The notes: generated by a model from the letters alone, not told the origin. A stretch of 48,127 nucleotides of DNA from Rothia santali (GCF_024199905.1 NZ_JANAFB010000025.1:1-48127); one strand, 5' to 3'; positions 1 through 8,872 are shown, numbered from the stretch's first letter. Translations and numbers: made by a program.

Positions 1-2
1 CC

Positions 3-410
3 GGCTGGCTATACGGGCCCGCCCGGGGCGGCCCCCCGGCCTCCGAGCCGCCCCCCGCCGGGCAGCGGCTCCCCGACGTCGACCGGCTTCCCGCTCTGGA
101 GGCGCGCCTGGCCGAGGCCGAGGTCTACACCGACGCCGGGCGCATCGCGCGCCTCGTGGCCCCCGAGCTGACCTGGGTCACCTGGCGCGGGCGCCTCGCC
201 GACCGGGCCACGGCCCTGCGCTACCCGGAGCGGGCCTTCGCGCTCGACGGCGCGTCGGAGGTCGTGCGCGTCGAGCGCGTGGGGGAGCGGGCCGGCGTCG
301 TGGTCAGCAGGATCGAGACCCGGCGCGGCCAGGCGCTGCGGACGAGCCTCTGGCGCGCCGAGGAGGACGGCTGGGTCCTCGCCCACCGGCAGGACACCCC
401 CACGGCCTGA
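3..410 (+). CDS. DUF4440 / NTF2-like family protein, 5' end outside window
   Basis: The frame is open at the left edge, so the N-terminus is missing. The last 100 or so residues have the DUF4440 pattern: a helix (LEARLAEAEVYTD), then 'LVAPELTWVTWRGRLADRA', a valine-rich strand and a closing pair of strands ending in 'SLWRAEEDGWVLAHRQ'. This is a small cone-fold domain found in SnoaL/ketosteroid-isomerase-like proteins; no catalytic role can be assigned. The stretch before it (many Pro, Gly, Ala) is low complexity and could be a linker from an upstream domain or upstream start region. It ends 15 bases from the stop of the convergent histidine kinase gene, with no room for a strong terminator. 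Family assignment is from motif recall, so moderate. Confidence 0.55.
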   Translation, partial: GWLYGPARGGPPASEPPPAGQRLPDVDRLPALEARLAEAEVYTDAGRIARLVAPELTWVTWRGRLADRATALRYPERAFALDGASEVVRVERVGERAGVVVSRIETRRGQALRTSLWRAEEDGWVLAHRQDTPTA

Positions 411-425
411 GCCGCGGGCCCGGCG

Positions 426-1916
426 TCACTCCCTGATCTCCCCGGTGTGGGGATTGTGCTTGGCGCCGTCGCGGTCGATCGTCTGGGGCAGGCGGAGCAC
501 CATGGTCGCGCCGCCGCCCCGGGTCTGCTCCACGCGCACCGTCCCGTTGTGCTGCTCGACGATCGCCGCGACGATCGCCAGTCCGAGCCCGGTGCCGCCG
601 GTCTCCCGGGTCCGCGAAGAGTCGGCGCGGTAGAAGCGCTGGAAGACCCGCTCGGCGTCCTCGCCCTGGATCCCGGGACCGTGGTCCACGACCTTGAGGA
701 CGGAGACGAAGGACCCGTCGATCCCGGGCTCGACGCCGACCGCCAGCTCGATCGGCGTCCCCTCCGGGGTGTACCGCAGGGCGTTGGTCACCAGGTTGGC
801 CAGCACCTGCCGCAGCCGCGCCTCGTCGCCGGTGACGGCCGCGGGCAGCGCGGGGCCGCTCTCCAGGCCGACGACGGCGATGTCGCGCTCGGGCGCGGTG
901 GCCTCGGCGTCGTCGGCGGCGTCGTTGGCCAGCTCGAGCAGGTCCACGGTGGTGGTCTCGGTGGGGCGCCGCTCGTCGAGGCGGGCCAGCATCAGGAGGT
1001 CCTCGACCAGCCGGCCCATGCGCTTGGCCTCCGACTCGATCCGGTGCATGGCCTTCGTGACGTCCTCCTCGGTCTGCAGCGCGCCCTGCCGGTACAGCTC
1101 CGAGTAGCCCCGGATCGAGGCGAGCGGGGTCCGCAGCTCGTGGGAGGCGTCGCCCACGAAGCGCCGCATCTTCACCTCGGAGCGCTTCTGCGCGTCGAAG
1201 GCCTCCTCGATGCGGGTCAGCATCACGTTCAGCGACATGGACAGCTGCCCGATCTCGGTGCGCGGGTTGTAGCGCTCGATGCGCTGCGAGAGGTCCCCGG
1301 CGGCGATCCTCGCCGCGGTGCGCTCGACCCGGGCCAGGGGCTCGAACGCGCGCGTGACCAGGACCCACCCGACCGCGAGGGCGGCCGCCAGCGTGGCCAG
1401 GCCGAAGGTCACCGTGAGCACCCGGACCAGGGTCACGACGCCGTCGGTGCGGCTGAGCGGGGAGGCGAGGACGACCGTGTACGGGCTGTCGGACGAGACG
1501 TAGGGCATGATCCGCCACTGCGACCCGGACTCCACGCTCGGGACGGAGAGGCCCTGCCCGGCGTACTTGCTGCTGTTGGCGCGCGTCCAGCCGTTGAGGG
1601 CGGGGGTCGAGGACGCCGGGTTGGAGCCGGCGACCACGTTGCCGTCTGGGTCCAGGACGAAGACGGAGTAGGAGTGCCCCGTCTCGTCCTCGGACGGGAA
1701 GTCGCCCTGGACGGCGCGGGGCGCCACGGAGGAGATGTTCGACTTCATCTCGCTGTCGAGCTGCTGCACCAGCTGGCTCCGCAGGGCCGTGATGGCCACC
1801 AGGCTCGTGACGGCGATGGCCAGCGTCAGGAGGAAGCCGGTCAGCATGACCAGCTGGGTGCGCAGCGAGAGCGCCCCCAGCTTGGAGTTGCGGACCCGGT
1901 CGGTGACGACTGACAC
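426..1916 (-). CDS. Membrane sensor histidine kinase of an OmpR-type two-component system
   Basis: A 496-residue HAMP-type sensor kinase. Residues about 20-46 form the first membrane helix, about 47-160 an extracytoplasmic sensor region, about 160-188 the second helix, then a HAMP linker (about 189-245). The HisKA box has the phospho-acceptor His259 in 'GDASHELRTPLASIRG'. The ATPase part shows the N box (NLVTNALRYTP), G1 box (DHGPGIQ) and G2 box (GGTGLGLAIV). It starts with GTG seven bases after the stop of the response regulator gene and has no clear Shine-Dalgarno of its own, so it is probably translationally coupled to the regulator. Layout resembles actinobacterial PhoR/TcrY-like kinases, but the signal cannot be told from sequence. 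Confidence in kinase function is high, in any specific name low. Confidence 0.95.
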   Translation of the reverse strand: MSVVTDRVRNSKLGALSLRTQLVMLTGFLLTLAIAVTSLVAITALRSQLVQQLDSEMKSNISSVAPRAVQGDFPSEDETGHSYSVFVLDPDGNVVAGSNPASSTPALNGWTRANSSKYAGQGLSVPSVESGSQWRIMPYVSSDSPYTVVLASPLSRTDGVVTLVRVLTVTFGLATLAAALAVGWVLVTRAFEPLARVERTAARIAAGDLSQRIERYNPRTEIGQLSMSLNVMLTRIEEAFDAQKRSEVKMRRFVGDASHELRTPLASIRGYSELYRQGALQTEEDVTKAMHRIESEAKRMGRLVEDLLMLARLDERRPTETTTVDLLELANDAADDAEATAPERDIAVVGLESGPALPAAVTGDEARLRQVLANLVTNALRYTPEGTPIELAVGVEPGIDGSFVSVLKVVDHGPGIQGEDAERVFQRFYRADSSRTRETGGTGLGLAIVAAIVEQHNGTVRVEQTRGGGATMVLRLPQTIDRDGAKHNPHTGEIRE

Positions 1917-1923
1917 CGGGGGA

Positions 1924-2631
1924 TCAGTGCTTCGCGGTGCGCAGCAGGTACCCGACGCCCCGCTTGGTGTGGATCAGCGGGGGCAGGGTCTTGTCGTTGT
2001 CGATCTTGCGGCGCAGGTAGGAGATGTAGGACTCGACGATGGAGGCGTCCCCGTTGAAGTCGTACTCCCACACATGGTCCAGGATCTGGGCCTTGGAGAG
2101 CACGCGGTTGGGGTTCAGCATCAGGTAGCGCAGGAGCTTGAACTCGGTGGGGGAGAGGTCGATCTCGCGGTCGCCGCGGTAGACCTCGTGGGCGTCGTCG
2201 TCGAGCACCAGGTCCTCGACGCGCAGGCGCGAGTCCTCCTCCTCGAGGGCCTGGGTGCGGCGCAGGACGGCACGGATGCGCGCGACCACCTCGTCCAGGC
2301 TGAAGGGCTTGGTCACGTAGTCGTCACCGCCCACGGTGAGGCCGGTGACCTTGTCCTCGGTGTCGTCCTTGGCGGTCAGGAAGAGGATGGGGAACAGCAG
2401 GCCCGTGGCGCGGATCCGGCGGGTGACCGTGAAGCCGTCCATGTCCGGGAGCATGACGTCCAGGACCGCGAGGTCCGGCGACTCCGCGGTGGCCTTGTCG
2501 AGGGCCTCGCGGCCGTTGGTGGCGGTGACCACCTCGAATCCGGCGAACCGCAGGGAGGTCGCGAGGAGCTCCAGGATGTTGGGCTCGTCGTCGACCACCA
2601 GGAGCTTGGCTTCAGTATGATGCGTCTTCAC
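1924..2631 (-). CDS. OmpR/PhoB-family response regulator
   Basis: A 235-residue receiver plus winged-helix DNA-binding protein. In the receiver the acidic pair is in 'LLVVDDEPN', the phospho-acceptor is Asp58 (LAVLDVMLPDMDGF), followed by the conserved Thr (FLTAKDD) and Lys108 (DDYVTKPF). The C-terminal half carries 'LSPTEFKLLRYLMLN' and 'VVESYISYLRRKID'-like text (here SIVESYISYLRRKID), typical of the trans-activation domain. The start is GTG with GAGGA seven to eight bases upstream. It lies directly upstream of its kinase. Overall wording is close to mycobacterial PhoP and Streptomyces CseB-type regulators; I give no symbol because several paralogues share these features. Confidence 0.96.
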   Translation of the reverse strand: MKTHHTEAKLLVVDDEPNILELLATSLRFAGFEVVTATNGREALDKATAESPDLAVLDVMLPDMDGFTVTRRIRATGLLFPILFLTAKDDTEDKVTGLTVGGDDYVTKPFSLDEVVARIRAVLRRTQALEEEDSRLRVEDLVLDDDAHEVYRGDREIDLSPTEFKLLRYLMLNPNRVLSKAQILDHVWEYDFNGDASIVESYISYLRRKIDNDKTLPPLIHTKRGVGYLLRTAKH

Positions 2632-2712
2632 GCGATAATCCTCACGTAGTTACCTGTGCACGTGCTGGGCGTTTGGAGGGGAGTCGCTGATGCGCTGCCG
2701 GGAGGCGGCGGA

Positions 2713-2967
2713 TCAGCCGAGGCGGCGGCGTCGGACCGCGATGAGCAGGGCGACGATCAGCAGGACGAAGGCGACCGGGAGCAGCAGCAGCGGGATCTGG
2801 CTCAGCAGCGGGGCGACCTCCTGGCCGGCCGCCTTGAGCAGGAGCATGGCCACCCCGGAGACGACGCAGACGGCCGCCAGCACCCCGCCCACGATCGACA
2901 GGGCGGTGAAGGCGGCGGATTCCTTGGAGCGCCCCGCCGGGCGGCGCGTGCCGTTGTGGGAGTTCAT
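2713..2967 (-). CDS. Small two-helix membrane protein
   Basis: An 84-residue protein with a short basic N-terminus (MNSHNGTRRPAGRSK), two hydrophobic segments (about residues 21-47 and 55-76) and an Arg-rich C-terminus (AVRRRRLG), suggesting both ends are cytosolic. No family recognised. I chose this ATG over an in-frame start 13 codons upstream because a -10 hexamer (TACCGT) sits exactly seven bases before it, the arrangement of leaderless actinobacterial genes. It is co-directional with the two-component genes and could be read together with them; the gap to the regulator is 81 bases. Confidence 0.6.
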   Translation of the reverse strand: MNSHNGTRRPAGRSKESAAFTALSIVGGVLAAVCVVSGVAMLLLKAAGQEVAPLLSQIPLLLLPVAFVLLIVALLIAVRRRRLG

Positions 2968-2974
2968 GCCATAC

Positions 2975-2980
2975 ACGGTA
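2975..2980 (-). promoter_or_regulatory. -10 element of a leaderless promoter (TACCGT)
   Basis: TACCGT, seven bases before the ATG of the small membrane protein gene, so transcription should start at or next to the A of the start codon. No convincing -35 element is visible. Confidence 0.5.
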
Positions 2981-3044
2981 CCCCTCCCGGGAGCGCCGCG
3001 GGGCATCCGGCGGCCGCCTCTGACGCCCGGGGCCGGGCTGACTG

Positions 3045-3050
3045 TAGGAT
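3045..3050 (+). promoter_or_regulatory. Probable -10 element (TAGGAT) for the cold-shock gene
   Basis: TAGGAT in the context TGTAGGAT. It would give a 5' leader of about 160 bases before the cold-shock gene, as is common for cold-shock mRNAs. The -35 region is weak. Just upstream of the coding start the leader can form a 7-base-pair stem (3174-3180 with 3186-3192). Confidence 0.4.
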
Positions 3051-3060
3051 TGGGGATGAC

Positions 3061-3183
3061 ATGACTTTCGCGCCTGACGGCTCATCCCCGCGATCACCGC
3101 GGGTCGAGGGACGCGGCGCCCGTCCCGCCCGGAACGGGACGACGGACTCGCGCGAGCGAACGCGAGCAGTGCCCCCGGGGTAG
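3061..3183 (+). CDS. Possible 40-codon leader ORF in the cold-shock mRNA
   Basis: An ATG ten bases after the TAGGAT element opens a 40-codon frame that starts MTFAPDGSSPRSPRV, is rich in Arg, Gly and Pro, and ends at a TAG 34 bases before the cold-shock start. The position close to the inferred transcription start would allow near-leaderless translation. There is no homology that I recognise, and GC-rich DNA gives such frames by chance, so this is only a candidate. Confidence 0.2.
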   Translation: MTFAPDGSSPRSPRVEGRGARPARNGTTDSRERTRAVPPG

Positions 3184-3217
3184 CGCCCCGGGACGAGAAG
3201 CAAAGGAACGATCAGCA

Positions 3218-3601
3218 ATGCCCAGCGGAAAAGTGAAGTGGTACGACGCTGCCAAGGGGTTCGGCTTCGCGACGGCCGAGGACGGCCAGGAGGTCTTCCT
3301 GCCGTCCTCGGCCCTGCCCGAAGGCACCACGACCCTCAAGCCGGGGACCCGCCTCGAGTTCGGCATCGCCAACGGCCGGCGCGGGGCGCAGGCCCTCTCG
3401 GTGCGCGTCCTGGACCGCATGCCCTCGTCCGTGAAGAACCACCGCAAGCCCGCGGACGAGATGGCCGTGATCACCGAGGACCTGATCAAGCTGCTGGACG
3501 GGGTCTCCAACACCCTGCGCCACGGCCGGTACCCGGACCGCGCGGTGGGGCGCAAGGTCGCCTCCATCCTGCGCAACGTCGCCGACAACCTGGACGCCTG
3601 A
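3218..3601 (+). CDS. Cold-shock domain protein (CspA family, actinobacterial long form)
   Basis: A 127-residue RNA/ssDNA-binding protein. The N-terminal cold-shock domain (about 1-65) shows the family start 'SGKVKWYDAAKGFGFA' with the RNP1 motif KGFGFA; the RNP2 site is altered to 'EVFLPSSAL' instead of the usual DVFVHFSA. A C-terminal extension (about 66-127) with a helix-rich 'MAVITEDLIKLLDGVSNTL' segment is usual for the actinobacterial long form. AAAGGA nine to ten bases upstream supports the ATG. It is followed 30 bases later by the DUF3027 gene, a pairing that is conserved in Micrococcales, so the two probably form one transcript. Confidence 0.93.
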   Translation: MPSGKVKWYDAAKGFGFATAEDGQEVFLPSSALPEGTTTLKPGTRLEFGIANGRRGAQALSVRVLDRMPSSVKNHRKPADEMAVITEDLIKLLDGVSNTLRHGRYPDRAVGRKVASILRNVADNLDA

Positions 3602-3630
3602 GGGCCTTGCGAGAGGATCGAGGAGAACTC

Positions 3631-4278
3631 ATGAACGACAGCGAAACGGACGTGACCCCGGCCGAGCGCCCGCTCCTGGGCCCCGTCGTCAGGCGCCGCC
3701 GCCGCTCGTCCGCGCCGGATCCGGTGCTGGTCGAGGCCGTGGAGGCCGCCCGGCAGGGCATCCTGGAGGTCGCCGACGCCGCGTCGGTCGGGACCGAGCA
3801 CCGGGTCCGCGTCGAGGAGGATCGCCTCCTCACCCACCTCTTCGAGTGCCTCCTGCCGGGGTACCGGGGCTGGTTCTGGTACTCGACCATCGCCAGGGCC
3901 CCGCGCTCCAAGGCGGTCACCGTGTGCGAGACCGGGCTGCTGCCCGGCGACGACGCGCTGCTCACGCCCGCCTGGGTCCCGTGGGCCGACCGCGTCCGCC
4001 CGGAGGAGCTCCACGAGGACGATGCTCCGGAGGACGGCGAGGACGGCGCGGCCGAGTCCGACGACGCCGAGGGCGCGGCCCCCGACGCCGGCGACACCGC
4101 CGTCGACGTCGCGGACACCGCCGCCGACGCAGAGGACGACGCCTCCGCTGACGCCTCGGAGACCTCCGTCGAGGCCGGGGACGAGGAGCCCGCCGGCCGC
4201 GGGAGCGGCGGCCCCGCAGACGCCGCGAACGACGCCCCCGCGGCACCGGACGCTGCGGAGGACCCCCGCACCGCCTGA
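3631..4278 (+). CDS. DUF3027 domain protein with acidic tail
   Basis: A 215-residue protein of unknown function. Residues about 30-125 match DUF3027, with the hallmark 'FECLLPGYRGWFWYSTIARA' segment, 'TVCETGLLPGDDALL' and 'PAWVPWADRVRP'. The rest (about 130-215) is an almost pure Asp/Glu/Ala region with no predicted structure, much longer than the domain needs. AGGAG six bases upstream fixes the ATG. The family nearly always sits next to a cold-shock gene, as here, which hints at a role linked to RNA or stress, but no activity is known. Confidence 0.88.
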   Translation: MNDSETDVTPAERPLLGPVVRRRRRSSAPDPVLVEAVEAARQGILEVADAASVGTEHRVRVEEDRLLTHLFECLLPGYRGWFWYSTIARAPRSKAVTVCETGLLPGDDALLTPAWVPWADRVRPEELHEDDAPEDGEDGAAESDDAEGAAPDAGDTAVDVADTAADAEDDASADASETSVEAGDEEPAGRGSGGPADAANDAPAAPDAAEDPRTA

Positions 4279-4332
4279 CCACACGACGGCCCCGCGCGCC
4301 CGCGAGCGCCCGGGGCCACGACCCGAGGAGAT

Positions 4333-5700
4333 GTAACCGCCACGAGCGCGCGCCGAGCACGACGGGAACCCGCCGACACTGCGGGACGCGGGACCTTCAG
4401 GTCCCTCCGCGTCCCGAACTACCGCATCTGGTTCGCGGGAGCCCTGATCTCGAACATCGGGACCTGGATGCAGCGGATCGCCCAGGACTGGCTCGTCTTC
4501 GACGACCTCTCCCACCACGACTCCACCGCCATGGGCATCGTCATGGCCCTGCAGTTCGTCCCGCAGATCGTGCTCGCCCCCTACGTGGGCCTCCTGGCCG
4601 ACCGCCTGGACCGCCGCAAGCTGCTCTACGTCACGCAGAGCGCGATGGCGGTGCTGGCCGCGGGCCTGGGCGCCCTGGTGCTCTCCGGGGCCGCGCAGCT
4701 GTGGCACGTCTACCTCTTCGCGCTCGCCCTCGGCGTGGTCACGGCGCTTGACGGCCCCGTGCGGCAGACCTTCGTCTCCAACCTGGTGGGGGAGCGGGAC
4801 CTGCCCAACGCCGTGGCCCTGAACTCGATGTCGTTCAACTCCGCCCGGCTGATCGGCCCGGCGGTCGCCGGCGTGCTGGTCGCCGCGGTCGGCTCGGGGC
4901 CGGTCTTCCTCATCAACACCGCGACCTTCGCCGCCATGCTCCTGGCGATCGCCCTCATCAAGCGCGAGCGGCTGCGGGACATCCCGCGGGCCGCCCGCGG
5001 CGAGTCGCGGATGCGCGACGGCGTCGCCTACATCCGCAGCCGCCCCGACCTGGCCGTGATCATGGCCGGGGTGTTCCTCATCGGCACGTTCGGGCTGAAC
5101 TCGGCGATCAACATCGCGGCGATGGCCACCACCGAGTTCGGCTACGGCGCGGACCAGTTCGGCTTCCTGAGCTCGATCCTGGCGGTCGGCTCGGTGATCG
5201 GCACCCTGCTGGCCGCGCACCGCGAGCGGCCCAGGATGCGGCTGATCTTCGGGGGCGCGTGCGTCTTCGGGCTGGCCAGCCTCCTCGGCGCGCTGTCCCC
5301 CGACGTCGTGGTGTTCGCCGTGGCGCTGGTGCCGATGGGCCTGAGTGCGCTGACCATCATGACCTCGGCCAACGCCTACATCCAGATCACGACGGCGCCG
5401 ATCATGCGGGGCCGCGTCATGAGCATCTACATGGCCGTGCTGATGGGCGGCACCCCGATCGGCGCCCCGCTCGTGGGCCTGGCCAACGACGCGTGGGGCG
5501 CGCGCTGGGGCCTCGGCGTCGCGGTGGCGGCCGGGCTCTCGGCGGCCCTGATCGGCGTCGTGTGGTACTGGCGGCACGAGCGGCTGCGGCTGAGCTTCGA
5601 CCGCTCGCGGCGCGGGTTCTGGAGGATCGAGCACGGCGCCCACGGCCCGGGCGGGCCGGGCCCGGTCACGGCGGCGATGGAGACGCAGGAGCCGCGCTGA
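4333..5700 (+). CDS. MFS transporter of the EntS/MFS_3 exporter type, without a normal start codon
   Basis: A 12-helix permease, about 455 residues if read from the codon next to the ribosome-binding site. The N-terminus has the family pattern 'FRSLRVPNYRIWFAGALIS' then 'GTWMQRIAQDWLV', and the loop 'ADRLDRRKLL' follows helix 2, as in enterobactin-exporter-like proteins. The first in-frame ATG (4468) would remove helix 1. Upstream of it, back to the stop of the DUF3027 gene, there is no in-frame ATG, GTG or TTG. A GAGGAG box is followed at once by an out-of-frame ATG-TAA and then the open frame, so one base change (GTA to GTG at 4333) or one inserted base would restore a normal start. The listed start is therefore a guess. 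Substrate unknown; probably efflux. Confidence 0.85.
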   Translation, partial: VTATSARRARREPADTAGRGTFRSLRVPNYRIWFAGALISNIGTWMQRIAQDWLVFDDLSHHDSTAMGIVMALQFVPQIVLAPYVGLLADRLDRRKLLYVTQSAMAVLAAGLGALVLSGAAQLWHVYLFALALGVVTALDGPVRQTFVSNLVGERDLPNAVALNSMSFNSARLIGPAVAGVLVAAVGSGPVFLINTATFAAMLLAIALIKRERLRDIPRAARGESRMRDGVAYIRSRPDLAVIMAGVFLIGTFGLNSAINIAAMATTEFGYGADQFGFLSSILAVGSVIGTLLAAHRERPRMRLIFGGACVFGLASLLGALSPDVVVFAVALVPMGLSALTIMTSANAYIQITTAPIMRGRVMSIYMAVLMGGTPIGAPLVGLANDAWGARWGLGVAVAAGLSAALIGVVWYWRHERLRLSFDRSRRGFWRIEHGAHGPGGPGPVTAAMETQEPR

Positions 5701-5747
5701 CGGCCGCGGACCGGCCCGTGTCCTCCCGGCCGGGTCGTCCGGCCGAA

Positions 5748-5776
5748 CCGCCCGGACGGAAGGATCGCCCGGGCGG
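5748..5776. terminator. Hairpin between convergent MFS and serC genes
   Basis: An 8-base-pair GC stem (CCGCCCGG with CCGGGCGG) and 13-base loop between two convergent stops. There is no T-run, so it would be a weak bidirectional terminator at best. Confidence 0.35.
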
Positions 5777-5797
5777 CCCGGCCGGCCCGCAGCGGTC

Positions 5798-7075
<1,278 letters not shown>

Positions 7076-7078
7076 TTA

Positions 7079-7084
7079 TAGGAT
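7079..7084 (+). promoter_or_regulatory. Probable -10 element (TAGGAT) for the DtxR-type regulator
   Basis: TAGGAT in a TTATAGGAT context about 50 bases upstream of the ATG; no clear -35 element. It lies in the serC/regulator divergent region. Confidence 0.35.
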
Positions 7085-7136
7085 GGATAGGGCACCCACA
7101 CTGGCAGAAGACTCCCCCGGAAGGCGGGTTCGGCAG

Positions 7137-7832
7137 ATGACTGACCTCATCGACACGACTGAGATGTACCTGCGCACCATCCTCGAGCTCGAGGAGGAGG
7201 GCATCACCCCGATGCGGGCCCGGATCGCGGAGCGGCTGGACCACTCGGGGCCGACCGTCTCGCAGACGGTCGGGCGCATGGAGCGGCACGGGCTCGTCCA
7301 CCTCGAGACCGACCGCTCCCTGGCCCTCACCGACGAGGGCCGCGAGAAGGCGATCTCGGTGATGCGCAAGCACCGGCTGGCCGAGCGGCTGCTGGCCGAC
7401 GTCGTCGGGCTGGACATCGCCCACGTCCACGAGGAGGCCTGCCGCTGGGAGCACGTGATGAGCGAGCGCGTGGAGCGCCGGCTCGTCGAGCTGCTCAACT
7501 CGCCCAAGTTCTCCCCCTACGGCAACGCGATCCCCGGTCTCGAGACGCTGGGCATCAGCAGCGAGCGGGACGACCCCAAGACCGTGACCCTGTTCATCGC
7601 CGCGCAGGATGCCGGGGTCGAGGACCCGTTCGTGCTCGCCCGCTTCCCGGAGGTGGTGCAGAAGGACGTCGAGTTCATGTACGAGCTCAGCCAGGCCGGG
7701 ATCGTGCCCGGCGCCCCGGTCCGGATCGAGCGCCGGGACGACGCCGTCGTGCTGCGCGCCGAGGGGGCGGAACGCGGGGTCAGCATCGACCTGGACACCG
7801 CGTGGCACATCGTGGTCAAGCGCGGCTCGTAG
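7137..7832 (+). CDS. DtxR/IdeR-family metal-dependent repressor
   Basis: A 231-residue regulator of the iron-sensing branch. The N-terminal winged helix reads 'MTDLIDTTEMYLRTILELEE' and 'RLDHSGPTVSQTVGRMERHG'; the metal-binding helix has 'HEEACRWEHVMSERVERRL', which includes the Cys, Glu and His of the primary site of DtxR; a C-terminal SH3-like domain ends in 'AWHIVVKRG'. Length equals that of DtxR and IdeR (about 230). With Fe2+ such proteins repress siderophore and uptake genes. No match to the DtxR operator was noticed elsewhere in the window. The thymidine kinase gene starts nine bases after the stop, so the two are likely co-transcribed. Confidence 0.93.
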   Translation: MTDLIDTTEMYLRTILELEEEGITPMRARIAERLDHSGPTVSQTVGRMERHGLVHLETDRSLALTDEGREKAISVMRKHRLAERLLADVVGLDIAHVHEEACRWEHVMSERVERRLVELLNSPKFSPYGNAIPGLETLGISSERDDPKTVTLFIAAQDAGVEDPFVLARFPEVVQKDVEFMYELSQAGIVPGAPVRIERRDDAVVLRAEGAERGVSIDLDTAWHIVVKRGS

Positions 7833-7841
7833 AGGTCGCGC

Positions 7842-8495
7842 TTGGCCAAGCTGTACTTCCGCTACGGGGCGATGAACTCCGGCAAGTCGACGGCCCTGCT
7901 TCAGGCCGCGTACAACTACGAGGAGCGCGGTCAGCGGGTGCTGCTCGCGAAGCCGCGGGTGGACACCAAGGGGGAGTCGAGGATCGTCTCGCGCCTCGGC
8001 GTCGCCCGCGAGGTGAGCTTCCTGCTGGACCATGACGACGACGCCCGCGCGGTCTTCGCGCGCCACGCGAGCGGCGAGGAGGGCGCGCTGGGGCTGGGCA
8101 TGTCCCTGCCCCCGGTCGCGTGCCTGCTGGTCGACGAGGCGCAGTTCCTGCCGCCCGGTCAGGTGGACGACCTCATGCGGATCGCCGTCCTGGACCGGGT
8201 GCCGGTCCTCGCCTACGGCATCCGCACCGACTTCCAGACCCGGGCCTTCCCGGGCTCCGCGCGCCTGCTGGAGGTCGCCCACTCCCTCGAGGAGCTCAAG
8301 ACCATCTGCCGGTGCGGCAGCAAGGCCCTGTTCAACGGGCGCCGGGTGGGGGACCACTTCGTCTTCGACGGCGAGCAAGTGGCGATCGACGGCGAGTCGG
8401 TCACCTACGAGTCCCTCTGCGCGGGCTGCTACCTGCGCGAGACGGGCGGGGCCCTGGGGCCCGCCGAAAAACATGTGGACGTCACGGTGCGGTGA
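7842..8495 (+). CDS. tdk: Thymidine kinase
   Basis: Phosphorylates thymidine with ATP in the salvage route. The 217-residue protein starts MAKLYFRYG from a TTG codon and has the P-loop 'GAMNSGKST', the Walker B/lasso segment 'LLVDEAQFLPP' with the likely catalytic acid, and two Cys pairs for the structural zinc: 'CRCG' and 'CAGC'. Size and order of motifs fit bacterial type II TK. The TTG is preceded by GAGG at close to normal spacing and is the only sensible start since the family begins a few residues before the P-loop. It lies nine bases behind the DtxR-type gene. Confidence 0.95.
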   Translation: MAKLYFRYGAMNSGKSTALLQAAYNYEERGQRVLLAKPRVDTKGESRIVSRLGVAREVSFLLDHDDDARAVFARHASGEEGALGLGMSLPPVACLLVDEAQFLPPGQVDDLMRIAVLDRVPVLAYGIRTDFQTRAFPGSARLLEVAHSLEELKTICRCGSKALFNGRRVGDHFVFDGEQVAIDGESVTYESLCAGCYLRETGGALGPAEKHVDVTVR

Positions 8496-8520
8496 CGAGG
8501 GGCACGTTCTTGGCCCGGCA

Positions 8521-8545
8521 TTCGTGATCTTTTCGTGACCTTCGG
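8521..8545 (+). promoter_or_regulatory. MtrA-like direct-repeat box 1
   Basis: GTGATC, five bases, GTGACC. The pattern of two GTNAYC half sites with an 11-base step is what is known for actinobacterial MtrA boxes, and MtrA is known to control NlpC/P60 hydrolases. A near-copy lies 262 bases downstream (box 2). Binding is inferred only. Confidence 0.4.
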
Positions 8546-8782
8546 TGCTGTCGAAAGCGTCCACAGGACCGATTTTGACGGTCAATCGACCCACTTTCGC
8601 ACCGCCTCACCCCTTGTGAGGTACTCCACAGCGAAAATTTTGTTGACTGGGGCGGTCTCCCCATTCGGCGCCTCCGAGGCCTGTTTCCACTAGTCGGGCG
8701 CGATTTTTCGGTGTTCTGAGAGTAAGGTGTTCCACCCACTGTCGGGGCGAGCCGGGCGCCGAAGGGGTGCAGATCAGATGTC
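8546..8782. other. Non-coding stretch upstream of the NlpC/P60 promoter
   Basis: No gene seen. The stretch is less GC-rich than its surroundings (several A/T runs), has a 6-base-pair inverted repeat (CCTCAC/GTGAGG at 8605-8621) and an isolated TTGACT at 8643-8648 without a matching -10 element. It may hold further regulator sites or be a separator between the tdk transcript and the hydrolase promoter. Confidence 0.4.
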
Positions 8783-8802
8783 TTCGTGATCAAAACGTGA
8801 CA
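8783..8802 (+). promoter_or_regulatory. MtrA-like direct-repeat box 2
   Basis: GTGATC, five bases, GTGACA, with the same flanks as box 1 (TTC before; TCGG shortly after). The second half site overlaps the GTGACA that looks like the -35 element of the hydrolase promoter, a position suited to a regulator acting at the promoter. Confidence 0.45.
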
Positions 8803-8826
8803 ATCGGGGAGAGGTGTGTGTACGCT
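8797..8826 (+). promoter_or_regulatory. Promoter for the riboswitch and NlpC/P60 gene
   Basis: A GTGACA -35-like element, an 18-base spacer and a TACGCT -10 element. Transcription would start near 8833, some 40 bases before the riboswitch aptamer and about 220 bases before the gene. Confidence 0.45.
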
Positions 8827-8872
8827 CGTGGTCGTGCCGATGACTGGTCGAACGGCACACCCCGGACGGAGC

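Noticed and set aside
7137-7832. Naming the DtxR/IdeR-type gene as manganese regulator MntR
   Set aside because: It has the long C-terminal SH3-like domain and the Cys-Glu-His site of the iron branch; MntR is shorter.
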